Source: Mesorhizobium sp. M1D.F.Ca.ET.043.01.1.1
GTDB lineage: Bacteria > Pseudomonadota > Alphaproteobacteria > Rhizobiales > Rhizobiaceae
Direction: 5' to 3'
Assembly: GCF_003952385.1 (NCBI RefSeq)
Contig: NZ_CP034444.1
Location: forward strand, 3,348,001 to 3,412,000
Length of the DNA stretch: 64,000 nt
Every line of letters starts with the position of its first letter. Position 1 is the stretch's first letter. Shown in pieces: positions 51,895-62,704 of the stretch. The position numbers and the translations under genes are program-made. The notes under the pieces are model-generated. The model was not told the origin of the DNA and ran no database searches. It saw only the letters and a list, made by a program, of their open reading frames with translations.

Positions 51895-52854
51895 TTACTT
51901 GATGAGCCCTTTTTCCTTGTAATATTTCTCCGCGCCGGGGTGCAGCGGCACCGGCATGCCGTTGAGCGCCTTGGCCGGATCGATCGCCTTGGCGGCGGCG
52001 TGGGCGGCGGCGAGCTGGTCGAGATGCTCGAACATCAGCTTGGTCATCTGATAGGCGGTCTCGTCGGAGACATCGGCCCTGGTGACGAGGAAATTGCCGA
52101 CCGCGGCGGTCGCGACATCCTCCGCCTGGCCCTCATAGGTCCCCTTGGGAATGACGACCGAAAGATAGGGCGAGCCGATCTTGGCGACGTCCTCGGCCGG
52201 CACGGCGACGACGTTGATCGGCACCGAGGTGGCAAGGTCCCGGATCGAGGCGACGCCGAGACCCGCCGATTGCAGCGTGGCGTCGAGCTGGCGGTTCTTG
52301 ATCAGCTCGACCGATTCGGCGAAGGGCAGATATTCGACGCGTCCGAGATCCTCGTATCTCAGCCCGGCGGCGGCGAAGATGGCGCGGGCGTTGAGCTCGG
52401 TGCCGGAAGCGGGCGCGCCGACCGACAGGCTCTTGCCCTTGAGATCGGCGAGCGTCTTGATGCCGGACTCCTTGCTGGCGACGATCTGGATGTAGTTGGG
52501 ATAGATGGCGGCGATGCCGCGCAATTTGTCGAGCTTGCCGGGAAAGCCGGCCTCGGTGTTGCCTTCGGCGGCAAGCTTCACGGAATCGCCGAGCGCGAAG
52601 GCGATCTCGCCCTTGCCCTGCTGCAGCAGGTTGAGGTTCTCGACCGATGCCTTGGTTGCCTGCACCTGGGTGCGGGCGCCTTCGATGCCCTTGCCGTAGA
52701 TCTCGGACAGCGCGACGCCGAGCGGATAGTAGACGCCCGACGTGCCGCCGGTCAGCACGTTGATGAATTCCTGCGCCCCGGCCGACATGGCGCCGAGGCC
52801 AAGCGACAGCGCCAGAGCGCCGACGGCAACGAATTTCGTCCTGAAATCGCGCAT
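51895..52854 (-). CDS. TAXI family TRAP solute-binding protein
   Basis: 319 residues with signal peptide (VAVGALALSLGLGAMSAGAQ). The mature start FINVLTGGTSGVYYPLGVAL is the TAXI hallmark, with ATKASVENLNLLQQGKGEIA and APASGTELNARAIFAAAGLR following. Binds ligand in the periplasm and delivers it to the fused permease; known TAXI ligands include glutamate and other carboxylates, and the present one is not predictable. Transcribed ahead of permease and DUF1850. Confidence 0.95.
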   Translation of the reverse strand: MRDFRTKFVAVGALALSLGLGAMSAGAQEFINVLTGGTSGVYYPLGVALSEIYGKGIEGARTQVQATKASVENLNLLQQGKGEIAFALGDSVKLAAEGNTEAGFPGKLDKLRGIAAIYPNYIQIVASKESGIKTLADLKGKSLSVGAPASGTELNARAIFAAAGLRYEDLGRVEYLPFAESVELIKNRQLDATLQSAGLGVASIRDLATSVPINVVAVPAEDVAKIGSPYLSVVIPKGTYEGQAEDVATAAVGNFLVTRADVSDETAYQMTKLMFEHLDQLAAAHAAAKAIDPAKALNGMPVPLHPGAEKYYKEKGLIK

Positions 52855-53037
52855 ATGGTTTCCTCCTCCTGAAACAGTCGCGCCGCACCGCCTCCCAGCA
52901 CGAAGCTTGGAGTTTAGACAGGAGGCGCCAAATTCCAACCCGCAATTGCAAGCGTTAGACCAATGGTTGAGAGTGCGCGAGGCGAGCCGCAGGTCCCAGC
53001 CGTGCGGCAGCGCCCGCGAAAAGATTTTTGTGGCTGC

Positions 53038-53064
53038 TGTCGAAATCGGCCGCGCCCACGCGAC
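53038..53064 (+). promoter_or_regulatory. Candidate ECF42-type promoter
   Basis: TGTCGA, 17 bases, CGAC, 49 bases upstream of the DGPF gene. As I recall it, the consensus for ECF42 sigma factors is TGTCGA at -35 and CGA(C/T) at -10, so autoregulation of the sigma factor pair is inferred. Confidence 0.5.
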
Positions 53065-53112
53065 ATAGGTCGGCTGCGACGATGCGGCCTTCAACGAAAC
53101 GGGAGTAGACCC

Positions 53113-53478
53113 ATGCGTTACATGCTTTTGATCTACAATGACGAAGCCGCGATGGCGAAAGCGCCGAAGGAGCAGACCCAGCAGGTGCTTGCCGCCTATG
53201 GCGCCTATACGGAAGCGTTGCACAAATCGGGTGCGTGGCTGGCCGGCGAGCGGCTGCGGCCGACCCAGGCGGCCACGCAGGTGCGGCTGGCCAGCGGCAA
53301 GACCAATGTGCTCGACGGGCCCTACGCCGATACCAAGGAGCAACTGGCCGGCTTCTACATGATCGAGGCGGCCGACATCGATACCGCCATCGAATGGGCG
53401 GCGCGCTGCCCCGCCGCCAGCACCGGAACGGTCGAGGTACGGCCGATCTGGGAGATGGCCGAATACATAGCCGCGTAA
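53113..53478 (+). CDS. DGPF/YCII domain protein, partner of ECF sigma factor
   Basis: 121 residues with a YCII-like ferredoxin fold: MRYMLLIYNDEAAMAKAPKE, then VLDGPYADTKEQLAGFYMIE, whose DGPY stands for the DGPF motif. Such proteins are regularly encoded just before ECF42 sigma factors and may be their output; the enzymatic role is unknown. The sigma factor gene starts 10 bases after its stop, so it is one operon. Confidence 0.93.
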   Translation: MRYMLLIYNDEAAMAKAPKEQTQQVLAAYGAYTEALHKSGAWLAGERLRPTQAATQVRLASGKTNVLDGPYADTKEQLAGFYMIEAADIDTAIEWAARCPAASTGTVEVRPIWEMAEYIAA

Positions 53479-53488
53479 TGGTCCGGTG

Positions 53489-54736
53489 ATGGACGATCGC
53501 TCGGAGATCGCGCGGGCGGCGGCCGAAGCGGCCGCCCGGCAAAGCTACGGCAAGCTGGTCGCATGGCTGGCGGCCCGCACGCGCGACGTCGCCGGCGCCG
53601 AGGACGCGTTGGCCGACGCCTTCGCCGCCGCGCTCGAACGCTGGCCGCGAACCGGCGTGCCGGCGCAGCCGGAAGCGTGGCTGCTGGCGGTGGCGCGCCG
53701 GCGCGACGTGGACGCCGTGCGACGTCGGCTGACCGGCGAGGCTGCCCGCGATCATCTGAAGCTGATCGCCGAGGAAATGGAGGCGCGCATGAACGGCGAG
53801 GAGCTGCCGGACGAAAGGTTGCGGCTGATGTTTGCCTGCGCCCATCCGGCGATCGAATCGAGCGTACGCGCGCCGCTGATCCTGCAGACGGTCCTCGGTT
53901 TCGACGCCGCGACAATCGCCTCGGCCTTCCTGGTTTCGCCGGCGACGATGGGCCAGCGTCTGGTGCGGGCCAAGGCGCGCATCCGCGAGACCGGGATTCC
54001 GTTTCGGGTGCCGGAGCAGGCGGAGCTGAGCGACCGGCTGGATGCCGTGCTCGAAGCGATCTACGCCACTTTCGCCGAGGGCTGGTCGGATCCGACCGGT
54101 ACCGACAGCCGGCGGCGCAACCTGGCCAGCGAAGGCATCTGGCTCGGCCGGCTGGTCGCCTCGCTGATCCCGGACGAACCGGAAGCGCTCGGGCTGCTGG
54201 CGCTGATGCTTTTCGCCGAGGCGCGCCGCTCGGCGAGGCGCGGCCCGCAAGGCGGTTTCGTGCCGCTGGCAGAGCAGGACATCGCGCTTTGGGACGACAT
54301 GCTGATCGACGAGGCGGAAGCCCTGCTCAGGCGGGCCGCGCAAAGGGCAATCATCGGCCGCTACCAGCTGGAGGCCGCCGTGCAGTCCGCCCATACGGCA
54401 CGCCGGCGCGGCCACGGCACCGACTGGGCGGCGATCCGCCAGCTTTATGACGCGCTGCTCTCCATCGCCGGCTCGCCGGTGGTGGCGATCAACCGCGCGG
54501 TTGCGATCGCCGAAACCGAGGGCGCCGCGGCCGGACTGGCGGCGCTTTACGTGCTGGGCGACGACAACCGGCTGCAGGACTACCAGCCCTATTGGGCCGC
54601 GCGCGCCGGACTCCTGGCCAGGCTCGGCAACACGAAGCACGCGGCCCAGTCCTACGACCGGGCGATCGGCCTCGAGCGCGACCCGGCGCTGCGGCGTTTC
54701 CTGCAGGCCGAACGGGGAAAGCTCGTTCAGCACTGA
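53489..54736 (+). CDS. ECF42-type RNA polymerase sigma factor with C-terminal TPR
   Basis: 415 residues, more than twice a usual ECF factor. Sigma-2 region DVAGAEDALADAFAAALERW, region 4 near FDAATIASAFLVSPATMGQR, LVRAKARIRE, then a long C-terminal TPR-like extension (to 415) that regulates activity in place of an anti-sigma factor. No anti-sigma gene adjoins. Start at ATG 53489; a GTG three bases earlier is possible. Paired with the DGPF gene. Convergent with cysK. Confidence 0.93.
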   Translation: MDDRSEIARAAAEAAARQSYGKLVAWLAARTRDVAGAEDALADAFAAALERWPRTGVPAQPEAWLLAVARRRDVDAVRRRLTGEAARDHLKLIAEEMEARMNGEELPDERLRLMFACAHPAIESSVRAPLILQTVLGFDAATIASAFLVSPATMGQRLVRAKARIRETGIPFRVPEQAELSDRLDAVLEAIYATFAEGWSDPTGTDSRRRNLASEGIWLGRLVASLIPDEPEALGLLALMLFAEARRSARRGPQGGFVPLAEQDIALWDDMLIDEAEALLRRAAQRAIIGRYQLEAAVQSAHTARRRGHGTDWAAIRQLYDALLSIAGSPVVAINRAVAIAETEGAAAGLAALYVLGDDNRLQDYQPYWAARAGLLARLGNTKHAAQSYDRAIGLERDPALRRFLQAERGKLVQH

Positions 54737-54792
54737 GGGCGAAGCTCGCCTCAAGGGTCCTCGCGGGAAATCAGACCACAGCGGTTCCAACT

Positions 54793-54849
54793 ATTTGTTT
54801 TTACGCAATTCCGGACGGAAAACCGTTACACACTTTTCCTGGAATTGCT

Positions 54850-54850
<1 letters not shown>
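54793..54850 (-). repeat. Repeat family E, inverse copy
   Basis: Read on the reverse strand it gives GAGCAATTCCAGGAAAAG, ACGGTTTTCCGTCCGGAAT and GCGTAAAAACAAATA. Borders the cysK stop codon and lies between convergent genes. Confidence 0.75.
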
Positions 54851-55830
<980 letters not shown>

Positions 55831-55997
55831 TGGTTTCGCTCCCAAGGCAGTGGCATAGGCAAGACAGAATAGGACTTTCAGCCGCGCAAGATAGGCTGCC
55901 AGCCGACAATATCCGAGTGGGGCGGTTGCTGAAAACCACCCCACGATGGAAAACTCTCACCGGGTCCCGAAGGTCGCGATATAGCCGAAGCCTCGGC

Positions 55998-56615
55998 TTA
56001 CTGACGAGCAGCGATCGCCGCCGCGGCCCCCATCATGAAGCCGGCGGCGGTGCGGTTGAGAATCTTCAGCGCGCGCGGCGATTTCAGGAACCAGCGCGCC
56101 TTGGCGGCCAGCGCCAGATAGGGCACCAGCACGACGAACAGAACGACGACGGTAAGCGCCACCAGGATGCCGTAGTCGGCCGGGGTGATCGTCTTCAGGT
56201 CGACAATGGTCGGCGTGATGGCAAGATAGAAGATCATCGTCTTCGGGTTGCCGAGCGTCACCGTCAGCCCGGCGATGAAGCTGGACACCAGACCACCCTT
56301 GCCCTTGCGGGCCTCGACCGTTTCGGGCGAGATGCCGCTGGTCCAGAAGCGCCAGGCGAGGAATGCAAGATAGGCGACGCCCGCCCATTTGATCGCAAGG
56401 AACACCATGCCGAAGGTCTGCGCGACGAAGGCGAGCCCGAGCACCACGGCGGTGAGGTAGGTGATGTCGCCGAGCATGAGGCCGAACGACATCGCCAGCG
56501 ACGAACGGAAGCCGGAGCCGAGCGCGCGGGCGACAAGCGCCGTCACGCCGGGGCCCGGAATGGCAGCGGCGACGCCGAGGGCGGCGCTGTAAGCGAGAAA
56601 TCCAGTCAGCGTCAT
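55998..56615 (-). CDS. LysE family amino acid exporter
   Basis: 205 residues, six membrane spans of the LysE/RhtB type: GVAAAIPGPGVTALVARALG is the classical N-terminal signature, SFGLMLGDITYLTAVVLGLA and FIAGLTVTLGNPKTMIFYLA follow. Exports amino acids or homoserine lactone-type substrates; specificity not predictable. Monocistronic. Confidence 0.93.
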   Translation of the reverse strand: MTLTGFLAYSAALGVAAAIPGPGVTALVARALGSGFRSSLAMSFGLMLGDITYLTAVVLGLAFVAQTFGMVFLAIKWAGVAYLAFLAWRFWTSGISPETVEARKGKGGLVSSFIAGLTVTLGNPKTMIFYLAITPTIVDLKTITPADYGILVALTVVVLFVVLVPYLALAAKARWFLKSPRALKILNRTAAGFMMGAAAAIAARQ

Positions 56616-56736
56616 GTTTCGAGACCTAGCGCGCGATCCCTCCGCCGGGATCGATCCTGAAGCGGCGGCTCAATATCACAAACCTCGCGCCCGGTTAATT
56701 CCCTTGCGGCAGGATTCGATTACACCAGCGGGCCGA

Positions 56737-58086
56737 TCAGGACCGGCCGTCGCCGTATGTCACGCGCCAGATGGTGCCGTTGCCGTCCTCGGTCAGGATC
56801 AGCGCGCCGTCCTTAGCCACGGCCACGCCAACCGGCCGGCCCCAGACGGCGTCGTCCGCGATGACGAAGCCGGTGGCGAAATCCTCATATTCGCCGGTCG
56901 GCCTGCCGTCCTTGAACTTCAGCCGCACCACCTTGTAGCCGGTGCGGATATTGCGGTTCCAGGAGCCGTGCAAGGTGACGAAGGCATCGCCCTTGTAGTC
57001 GGCCGGCAAGCTGTCGCCTTCGTAGAAGGCGATGTTGAGCGGCGCCGAATGGGCCTGGATCAGCACGTCCGGAACCGTGACCTTGCCGGCGAGATCGGGC
57101 CGCGCGCCCTTGTGGCGCGGATCCTCGTTGCCGCCGATATAGTACCAGGGCCAGCCGTAGAAGGCGCCGTCCTTGACGGTGGTCGCATATTCGAACGGCA
57201 CGTCGTCGCCGAGCTCGTCGCGCTCGTTGACGACGCACCAGAGCGCGCCCGTCGCCGGCTGCACGGTCATGCCCGAGCAGTTGCGCAGGCCGGTGGCGAC
57301 CATCCTGCGGTTCTTGCCGTCGGGATCGAAGGCGAGCACGTCGGCGCGGCCTTCCTCCGCGCCCCAGGCGGCGCCGAGCGGCTGCGCTTTCGCCCAGTCC
57401 TCGAGGCCGCCCTTCGGCCTGGCGCCCATATCCTCGGCGATGTTGGAGCCGGAGCCGACCGACAGATAGAGCGTCTTGCCGTCGGGCGAGAACGCGATGT
57501 CGCGCGTCCAGTGGTGGCTCGACGGGATATTGGAGACGATCGTTTCGGGCCGGCCGGAAGCCTCGAGGTCGCCGTCGCGATAGGCAAAGCGAACGACGCT
57601 GTTGCTGTTGGCGACATAGACCCATTGCGGCTTGTCGCCCGGCGGATAGAAGGCGATGCCGTAGGGCCGCGTCAGACCCTTGGCGAAGACCGATTTCTCG
57701 GCTGGCTTCGCGCTGCCCTCTGCCAGGCGGAAGACGCGGATCTGGTTCGCCCTGCTGTCGGCGACGAAGAGATCGCCGTTCGGCGCCACGCGCACGACAC
57801 GCGGACTGTCGAGGCCGGACGCGACGAGCCCGGCCGTAAAGCCGGGCGGGAGAGCCGGCTTCGCGCCCTCGGGGCGATCGGTGACACCGCCGCCGTTCGA
57901 GGCGGATTCGGCGACATTCGGCTGCTGGAGATCGTCCGGCCTGATGAGACGCCGGACGCCTGGCCGGTCGGCCTTCCAATCGCCGAAGGCCTTTTCGCCG
58001 GTGAGCAAGGGCTGGCCGGCCTGCTGCGCCAAGGCGCCGGGGGCCAGGAGCAGGGCAAGGGCGGCGAGGCCGGCGATCCGTATCAT
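56737..58086 (-). CDS. Sorbosone dehydrogenase-like PQQ/NHL beta-propeller, secreted
   Basis: 449 residues with a signal peptide (IAGLAALALLLAPGALAQQA). Propeller features similar to PQQ-dependent L-sorbosone and aldose dehydrogenases: LDSPRVVRVAPNGDLFVADS, SHHWTRDIAFSPDGKTLYLS, WGRPVGVAVAKDGALILTED. A periplasmic enzyme is probable, but I did not verify PQQ residues. ATG 58086 is preferred over a TTG at 58101. Monocistronic. Confidence 0.85.
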   Translation of the reverse strand: MIRIAGLAALALLLAPGALAQQAGQPLLTGEKAFGDWKADRPGVRRLIRPDDLQQPNVAESASNGGGVTDRPEGAKPALPPGFTAGLVASGLDSPRVVRVAPNGDLFVADSRANQIRVFRLAEGSAKPAEKSVFAKGLTRPYGIAFYPPGDKPQWVYVANSNSVVRFAYRDGDLEASGRPETIVSNIPSSHHWTRDIAFSPDGKTLYLSVGSGSNIAEDMGARPKGGLEDWAKAQPLGAAWGAEEGRADVLAFDPDGKNRRMVATGLRNCSGMTVQPATGALWCVVNERDELGDDVPFEYATTVKDGAFYGWPWYYIGGNEDPRHKGARPDLAGKVTVPDVLIQAHSAPLNIAFYEGDSLPADYKGDAFVTLHGSWNRNIRTGYKVVRLKFKDGRPTGEYEDFATGFVIADDAVWGRPVGVAVAKDGALILTEDGNGTIWRVTYGDGRS

Positions 58087-58217
58087 GCTGTTCTCCGTCA
58101 ACGGCCGACGCGCCCAGTCGTGATCAGCTCACGATCGGCGCAACCAGACAGCAGATATCGGGCAGGCGTCCCAAAAGAGAAGCGCAGGCACGCAGATTTG
58201 ACGGAAATTACCGCAGC

Positions 58218-58415
58218 TCAGCTGTCTTCGACGTCGAGATCGTCGTCGAGCTGCTTTTCCAGCGCGACCAGGTCGGCCGGCAGCGGCAGGCCCATGGCGC
58301 GCATTTCCCTGAGCTTCTCGCGCAGCTGCTCCTGCACCTCGTGCTCGTCCTTGGGCTGGTTCACCATTTCCTCGAGCAGCAGGCTGATCTGGGCCTTGAA
58401 CGATTCCAGCGCCAT
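58218..58415 (-). CDS. Small conserved-looking protein downstream of hrcA
   Basis: 65 residues, acidic and helical (ALESFKAQISLLLEEMVNQP, then KDEHEVQEQLREKLREMRAM, ending DDDLDVEDS), probably a coiled coil. Begins 37 bases after the hrcA stop, so likely cotranscribed with it. ATG 58415 chosen; a GTG two codons earlier is possible. The place is often taken by grpE in relatives, but this is not GrpE. Function unknown. Confidence 0.7.
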   Translation of the reverse strand: MALESFKAQISLLLEEMVNQPKDEHEVQEQLREKLREMRAMGLPLPADLVALEKQLDDDLDVEDS

Positions 58416-58452
58416 TTCCACCCTCCTTGCGGCGATCCCCGCCCGCTCCCGG

Positions 58453-59529
58453 TCAGCTCAGCATGCGCGAAATCAATTGGGCAGTATAGTCGACCATCGG
58501 CACGATGCGGGCATAATTCAACCGCGTCGGGCCGATGACGCCGAGCGCGCCGACGACGCGCGCGTCCTTGTCGCGATAGGGCGCGACCACGAGCGACGAG
58601 CCGGACAGCGAGAACAGCTTGTTCTCCGAGCCGATGAAGATGCGCACGCCGGACCCTTGCTCGGCAAGGTCGAGAAGCTGCAGCAGCCCGTCCTGTGTTT
58701 CCAGGTCCTCGAACAGATGGCGCAGCAATTCGAGGTCGGCCTGGGCGGTGACGTTCTCCAGGAGATTGGCGCGGCCGCGCACGATGAGGCGCGCCGGCAG
58801 GCCGCTTTCGGCCCCAGCCCAGACCGCGAGGCCCTTCTCGACCAGATCCTGCGACAGCGTGTCGAGGGCCGCCCTGGTCTCGTCCTTGATGCGGGCGATC
58901 TCGATGCGGGCCTCCGCGAGCGTTCGGCCGCGGATATGGGCGTTGAGGAAGTTCGAGGCCTCGTGCAGCTGCGAAACGGTGATGCCGGCCGGCAGGTCGA
59001 TCACCCGGTTCTCGACATCGCCGCCCTGCGACACCAGGACGGCGAGCGCCTTGGTGGGTTCGAGCTGGATGAACTCGATGTGCTTGAGCGCCACCTCGTT
59101 CTTGGCGGCGAGCACCAGGCCGGCGCCGCGCGACATGCCCGACAGCATCTGGCTGGCCTCGGTCAGCACATGCTCCAGCGTCGCGCCCGAGCCCGAGGCG
59201 CGCACCTGCGCCTCGATGCCGCGGCGCTCGTCGTCGGACAGATCGCCGAGCTCCATGAAGGCGTCGACGAAGAAGCGCAGCCCGGTCTGGGTCGGCAGGC
59301 GGCCAGCCGAGATGTGCGGCGCGTAGATCAGGCCGAGATGCTCGAGATCGCTCATCACATTGCGGATAGTGGCCGGCGACAGCGACGAGGGCAGGATGCG
59401 CGACAGGCTGCGCGAGCCGACCGGCTCGCCGTCGCGCAGATAGGAATCGACGATCCGCCGGAAAATGTCGCGCGAGCGCATGTCGAGCGACTGCAGCACG
59501 GGCGAAGCGGGATCGACTGCCTTGTTCAT
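58453..59529 (-). CDS. hrcA: Heat-inducible transcription repressor HrcA
   Basis: 358 residues. Represses groESL-type operons by binding CIRCE. N-terminal [23 protein letters not shown], then [20 protein letters not shown]; the GAF-like middle and the end ([20 protein letters not shown]) are also typical. Divergent from rph, sharing a 176-base upstream region; I did not see a CIRCE element there. Confidence 0.95.
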   Translation of the reverse strand: MNKAVDPASPVLQSLDMRSRDIFRRIVDSYLRDGEPVGSRSLSRILPSSLSPATIRNVMSDLEHLGLIYAPHISAGRLPTQTGLRFFVDAFMELGDLSDDERRGIEAQVRASGSGATLEHVLTEASQMLSGMSRGAGLVLAAKNEVALKHIEFIQLEPTKALAVLVSQGGDVENRVIDLPAGITVSQLHEASNFLNAHIRGRTLAEARIEIARIKDETRAALDTLSQDLVEKGLAVWAGAESGLPARLIVRGRANLLENVTAQADLELLRHLFEDLETQDGLLQLLDLAEQGSGVRIFIGSENKLFSLSGSSLVVAPYRDKDARVVGALGVIGPTRLNYARIVPMVDYTAQLISRMLS

Positions 59530-59705
59530 TCCGGCGAGGAACCTCCTGTTGAAAGATATAGACTTAAGCCCACCCGGCGCAACCCGGTGCCCCGTTTGCG
59601 GTTACCCGGCCCGTTTTCCCCGGCGCCGCCCCTTTTCCTTTGCGCCATGCGCCGCATGCGTCTACAAGCCGGCCACGATTCCAAAACCATAGGAAAGAAG
59701 GCCGA

Positions 59706-60422
59706 ATGCGCCCCTCCAAACGCCAGCCCGACGAAATGCGCGCCATCTCCTTCGAGCGCGGCGTCTCCAAGCACGCCGAAGGCTCCTGCCTGGTGAAGTT
59801 CGGCGACACGCATGTCTTGTGCACGGCAAGTCTGGAGGAAAAGGTGCCGGCCTGGATGCGCAATTCCGGCAAGGGCTGGGTGACGGCCGAATACGGCATG
59901 CTGCCGCGCTCGACCGGCGAGCGCATGCGGCGCGAGGCCTCGACCGGCAAGCAGGGCGGCCGCACGCTGGAGATCCAGCGGCTGATCGGCCGCTCCTTGC
60001 GCGCTGTTGTCGACCTGCAAGCGCTGGGCGAGCAGCAGATCACCGTCGACTGCGATGTCATCCAGGCCGACGGCGGCACCCGCACCGCCTCGATCACCGG
60101 CGGCTGGGTGGCGCTCTACGATTGCCTGCGCTGGATGGAAGCGCGCCAGATGGCCAGCGTCTCCAAGGTGCTGAGGGACCATGTCGCCGCGATCTCCTGC
60201 GGCATCCATGACGGCCAGCCGGTCATCGACCTCGACTATCTGGAGGATTCCTCGGCCGGCACCGACGCCAATTTCGTCATGACCGGCAAGGGCGGCATCG
60301 TCGAGATCCAGGGCACGGCCGAGGGCGAGCCTTTCTCGGAAGAGCAGTTTTCGGCGCTGATGGCGCTCGCCAAGAAGGGCATTTCGCGGCTGGTGAGCTT
60401 GCAGCAGATGGCTGTCGCATAG
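59706..60422 (+). CDS. rph: Ribonuclease PH
   Basis: 238 residues. Phosphorolytic 3'-5' exoribonuclease that trims tRNA 3' ends. Start [20 protein letters not shown], then [20 protein letters not shown] and [16 protein letters not shown] are highly conserved; [20 protein letters not shown] holds the phosphate site. Leads an operon rph-VOC-rdgB-hemW, divergent from hrcA, the order usual for Rhizobiales. Confidence 0.97.
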   Translation: MRPSKRQPDEMRAISFERGVSKHAEGSCLVKFGDTHVLCTASLEEKVPAWMRNSGKGWVTAEYGMLPRSTGERMRREASTGKQGGRTLEIQRLIGRSLRAVVDLQALGEQQITVDCDVIQADGGTRTASITGGWVALYDCLRWMEARQMASVSKVLRDHVAAISCGIHDGQPVIDLDYLEDSSAGTDANFVMTGKGGIVEIQGTAEGEPFSEEQFSALMALAKKGISRLVSLQQMAVA

Positions 60423-60428
60423 GTATTC

Positions 60429-60839
60429 ATGAAACCTTCCGCCATCCTCGAATCGGCCCTCTACGTCACCGATCTGACCGCGGCGGAAGCATTTTATCGC
60501 GACGTCATCGGCCTCGAGGCGTTGGGCAAGGTCGAAGGCCGCCACGTCTTCTTCCGCTGCGGCAGCGGCGTGCTGCTCATCTTCAACGCCGAGGCGACGA
60601 AAATTCCGCCGGCGCCCGACGCCAGACTAAAGGTGCCGCCGCACGGCACGGTCGGTGAAGGCCATCTCTGCTTCACGGCGAGCGCCGAGGAGATCGCCCG
60701 GTGGCGCAAGCATCTGGCGGCAAGAAACATCGCCATCGAAAGCGATTTCGAATGGCCGCAGGGCGGCCATTCGATCTATATCCGCGACCCATCGGGCAAT
60801 TCGATCGAGTTCGCCGAGCCAAGGATCTGGGGCCTGTGA
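60429..60839 (+). CDS. VOC (glyoxalase/bleomycin resistance) superfamily protein
   Basis: 136 residues with paired beta-alpha-beta-beta-beta modules: [20 protein letters not shown] and [19 protein letters not shown] at the second metal-binding position. The metal-dependent substrate is unknown. It starts seven bases after rph and overlaps the rdgB start by one base (TGATG), so it belongs to the rph operon. Confidence 0.92.
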   Translation: MKPSAILESALYVTDLTAAEAFYRDVIGLEALGKVEGRHVFFRCGSGVLLIFNAEATKIPPAPDARLKVPPHGTVGEGHLCFTASAEEIARWRKHLAARNIAIESDFEWPQGGHSIYIRDPSGNSIEFAEPRIWGL

Positions 60840-61516
60840 TGCATTCCTTGAACGGACAAAAGATCGTCGTCGCCAGCCACAATGAGGGCAAGCTGCGCGA
60901 ATTCGCCGACCTGATGGCGCCGTTCGGCTTCGAGGCGAAATCGGCCAAGGACTACGGCCTGCCGGAGCCCGACGAGACCGGCACGACCTTCGAGGAGAAC
61001 GCCTATATCAAGGCATACTCCGCCGCCAAGGCGACCGGCCTGCCGGCGCTGTCGGACGATTCCGGGCTCTGCGTCGACGCGCTTGACGGCGCGCCTGGCG
61101 TCTACACCGCCAACTGGGCCGAGACGGCGGACGGCGCACGCGATTTCGGCATGGCCATGCAGCGCACCGAGGTGGCGCTTCAGGAAGTCGGCGCGACCGA
61201 GCCGGCGCAGCGCACTGGCCGCTTCGTCGCCGTCATCTGCCTCGCCTTCCCTGACGGCGAGGCCGAATATTACCGCGGCGAGGCCGAAGGCACGCTGGTG
61301 TGGCCGCCGCGCGGCACACTCGGCTTCGGCTACGATCCGGTGTTCCTGCCCAACGGCTTCGACAAGACGTTCGGCGAGATGAGCGCGGAGCAGAAGCATG
61401 GCTGGAAGCCCGGCCAGGCGACGGCGCTTTCGCACCGCGCCTGCGCCTTCCAGAAGTTCGCGCAAGCCCGATTGGATTTGGCCCGCCTGGACCTGGCGCG
61501 GCTCGACGCAAGATGA
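60839..61516 (+). CDS. rdgB: dITP/XTP pyrophosphatase (Ham1/RdgB)
   Basis: 225 residues. Removes non-canonical purine nucleotides from the pool. The signature [13 protein letters not shown] lies near residue 10, with [40 protein letters not shown] and [11 protein letters not shown] further on. A C-terminal tail ([14 protein letters not shown]) is a small internal repeat of L-D-L-A-R unlike other members. Third gene of the rph operon; overlaps hemW by four bases. Confidence 0.96.
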   Translation: MHSLNGQKIVVASHNEGKLREFADLMAPFGFEAKSAKDYGLPEPDETGTTFEENAYIKAYSAAKATGLPALSDDSGLCVDALDGAPGVYTANWAETADGARDFGMAMQRTEVALQEVGATEPAQRTGRFVAVICLAFPDGEAEYYRGEAEGTLVWPPRGTLGFGYDPVFLPNGFDKTFGEMSAEQKHGWKPGQATALSHRACAFQKFAQARLDLARLDLARLDAR

Positions 61517-62691
61517 TCGGCACCGGCCAGACCATGCCGCTCGACCGCAGCCCCGGCTTCGGCGTCTATATCCATTGGCCGTTCTGCGCGGCCAAATGCC
61601 CTTATTGCGACTTCAACAGCCATGTCCGCCACCAGCCGGTCGACCAGGAGCGTTTTGCGCGCGCCTTCGAGACGGAGCTTGCGACCATGCGCGCCCGCAC
61701 CGGGCCGCGCGAGGTGACCAGCATTTTTCTGGGCGGCGGCACGCCGTCGCTGATGAAGCCGGAAACCGTCGCCGCGGTGCTGGAGGCCGTGGCGAGGAAC
61801 TGGACGGTGCCGGCCGGCATCGAGGTGACGCTGGAGGCGAACCCTTCCTCGGTCGAGGCCGGGCGCTTCCGCGGCTATCGCGCCGCCGGCGTCGACCGCG
61901 TGTCGCTCGGCGTGCAGGCGCTGAACGACAAGGACCTGCGCTTTCTCGGCCGGCTGCACAATGTCGAGGAGGCGCTGCACGCGATCGGCCTGGCGCGCGA
62001 AATCTTTCCGCGGCTCTCCTTTGATCTCATCTATGCGCGGCCGGGCCAGACGCCCGAGGCCTGGGCTTCGGAGCTCGAAGAGGCGATCGGCCACGCCGCC
62101 GACCACCTGTCGCTTTACCAGCTCACCATCGAGGAAGGCACGCCCTTCCATGCGCTGCACGCGGCGCGGAAGTTCGTCATCCCGAACAATGACCAGGCCG
62201 CCGACCTCTATGCGCTGACGCAGGAAGTGACGGCGGCGCATGGCCTGCCGGCCTATGAGATCTCCAACCACGCGCGGCCGGGCGCGGAGAGCCGGCACAA
62301 TCTGACCTACTGGCGCTACGGCGAATATGTCGGCGTCGGGCCGGGCGCGCATGGCCGCTTCGTCGATAACGGCCGCCGTACCGTGACGATCGTGGAAAAG
62401 ATGCCGGAAACCTGGCTCAACCTGGTCGAGGCCAAGGGCCACGGCGTCACCGGTGGTGAAGTTCTCACCCGCGCGGAAGAGGCCGACGAGTTCCTGCTGA
62501 TGGGGCTGAGACTTGCCGAGGGCATCGACCTTGCCCGCTACGAGACGTTTGCAGGGCGCAGCCTGTCGAGCGACAGGCTTTCGGTGCTGCAGGAGGAAGG
62601 GCTGGTGGCGCCGGTCGGCAATGCACGGCTGCGCGCCACTACGGCCGGCATGATCGTTCTGGATGCGGTGGTGGCGGATTTGGCCAGGTAG
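61513..62691 (+). CDS. hemW: Radical SAM haem chaperone HemW
   Basis: 392 residues. The radical SAM cluster motif C-x3-C-x2-C is present in [24 protein letters not shown] and [20 protein letters not shown] follow. Lacks the extra Cys and N-terminal extension of HemN, so it is the haem-binding chaperone rather than coproporphyrinogen dehydrogenase. Final gene of the rph operon; ATG 61513 overlaps the rdgB stop. Confidence 0.95.
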   Translation: MIGTGQTMPLDRSPGFGVYIHWPFCAAKCPYCDFNSHVRHQPVDQERFARAFETELATMRARTGPREVTSIFLGGGTPSLMKPETVAAVLEAVARNWTVPAGIEVTLEANPSSVEAGRFRGYRAAGVDRVSLGVQALNDKDLRFLGRLHNVEEALHAIGLAREIFPRLSFDLIYARPGQTPEAWASELEEAIGHAADHLSLYQLTIEEGTPFHALHAARKFVIPNNDQAADLYALTQEVTAAHGLPAYEISNHARPGAESRHNLTYWRYGEYVGVGPGAHGRFVDNGRRTVTIVEKMPETWLNLVEAKGHGVTGGEVLTRAEEADEFLLMGLRLAEGIDLARYETFAGRSLSSDRLSVLQEEGLVAPVGNARLRATTAGMIVLDAVVADLAR

Positions 62692-62704
62692 AACCGACCT
62701 GGCG

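Noticed and set aside
56614..59796. Forward-strand open frame of 1060 codons opposite the sorbosone-dehydrogenase-like gene and hrcA
   Set aside because: Its product is Arg/Ala/Gly/His-rich without domains, while the reverse strand encodes two well recognised proteins. It results from high third-position GC.
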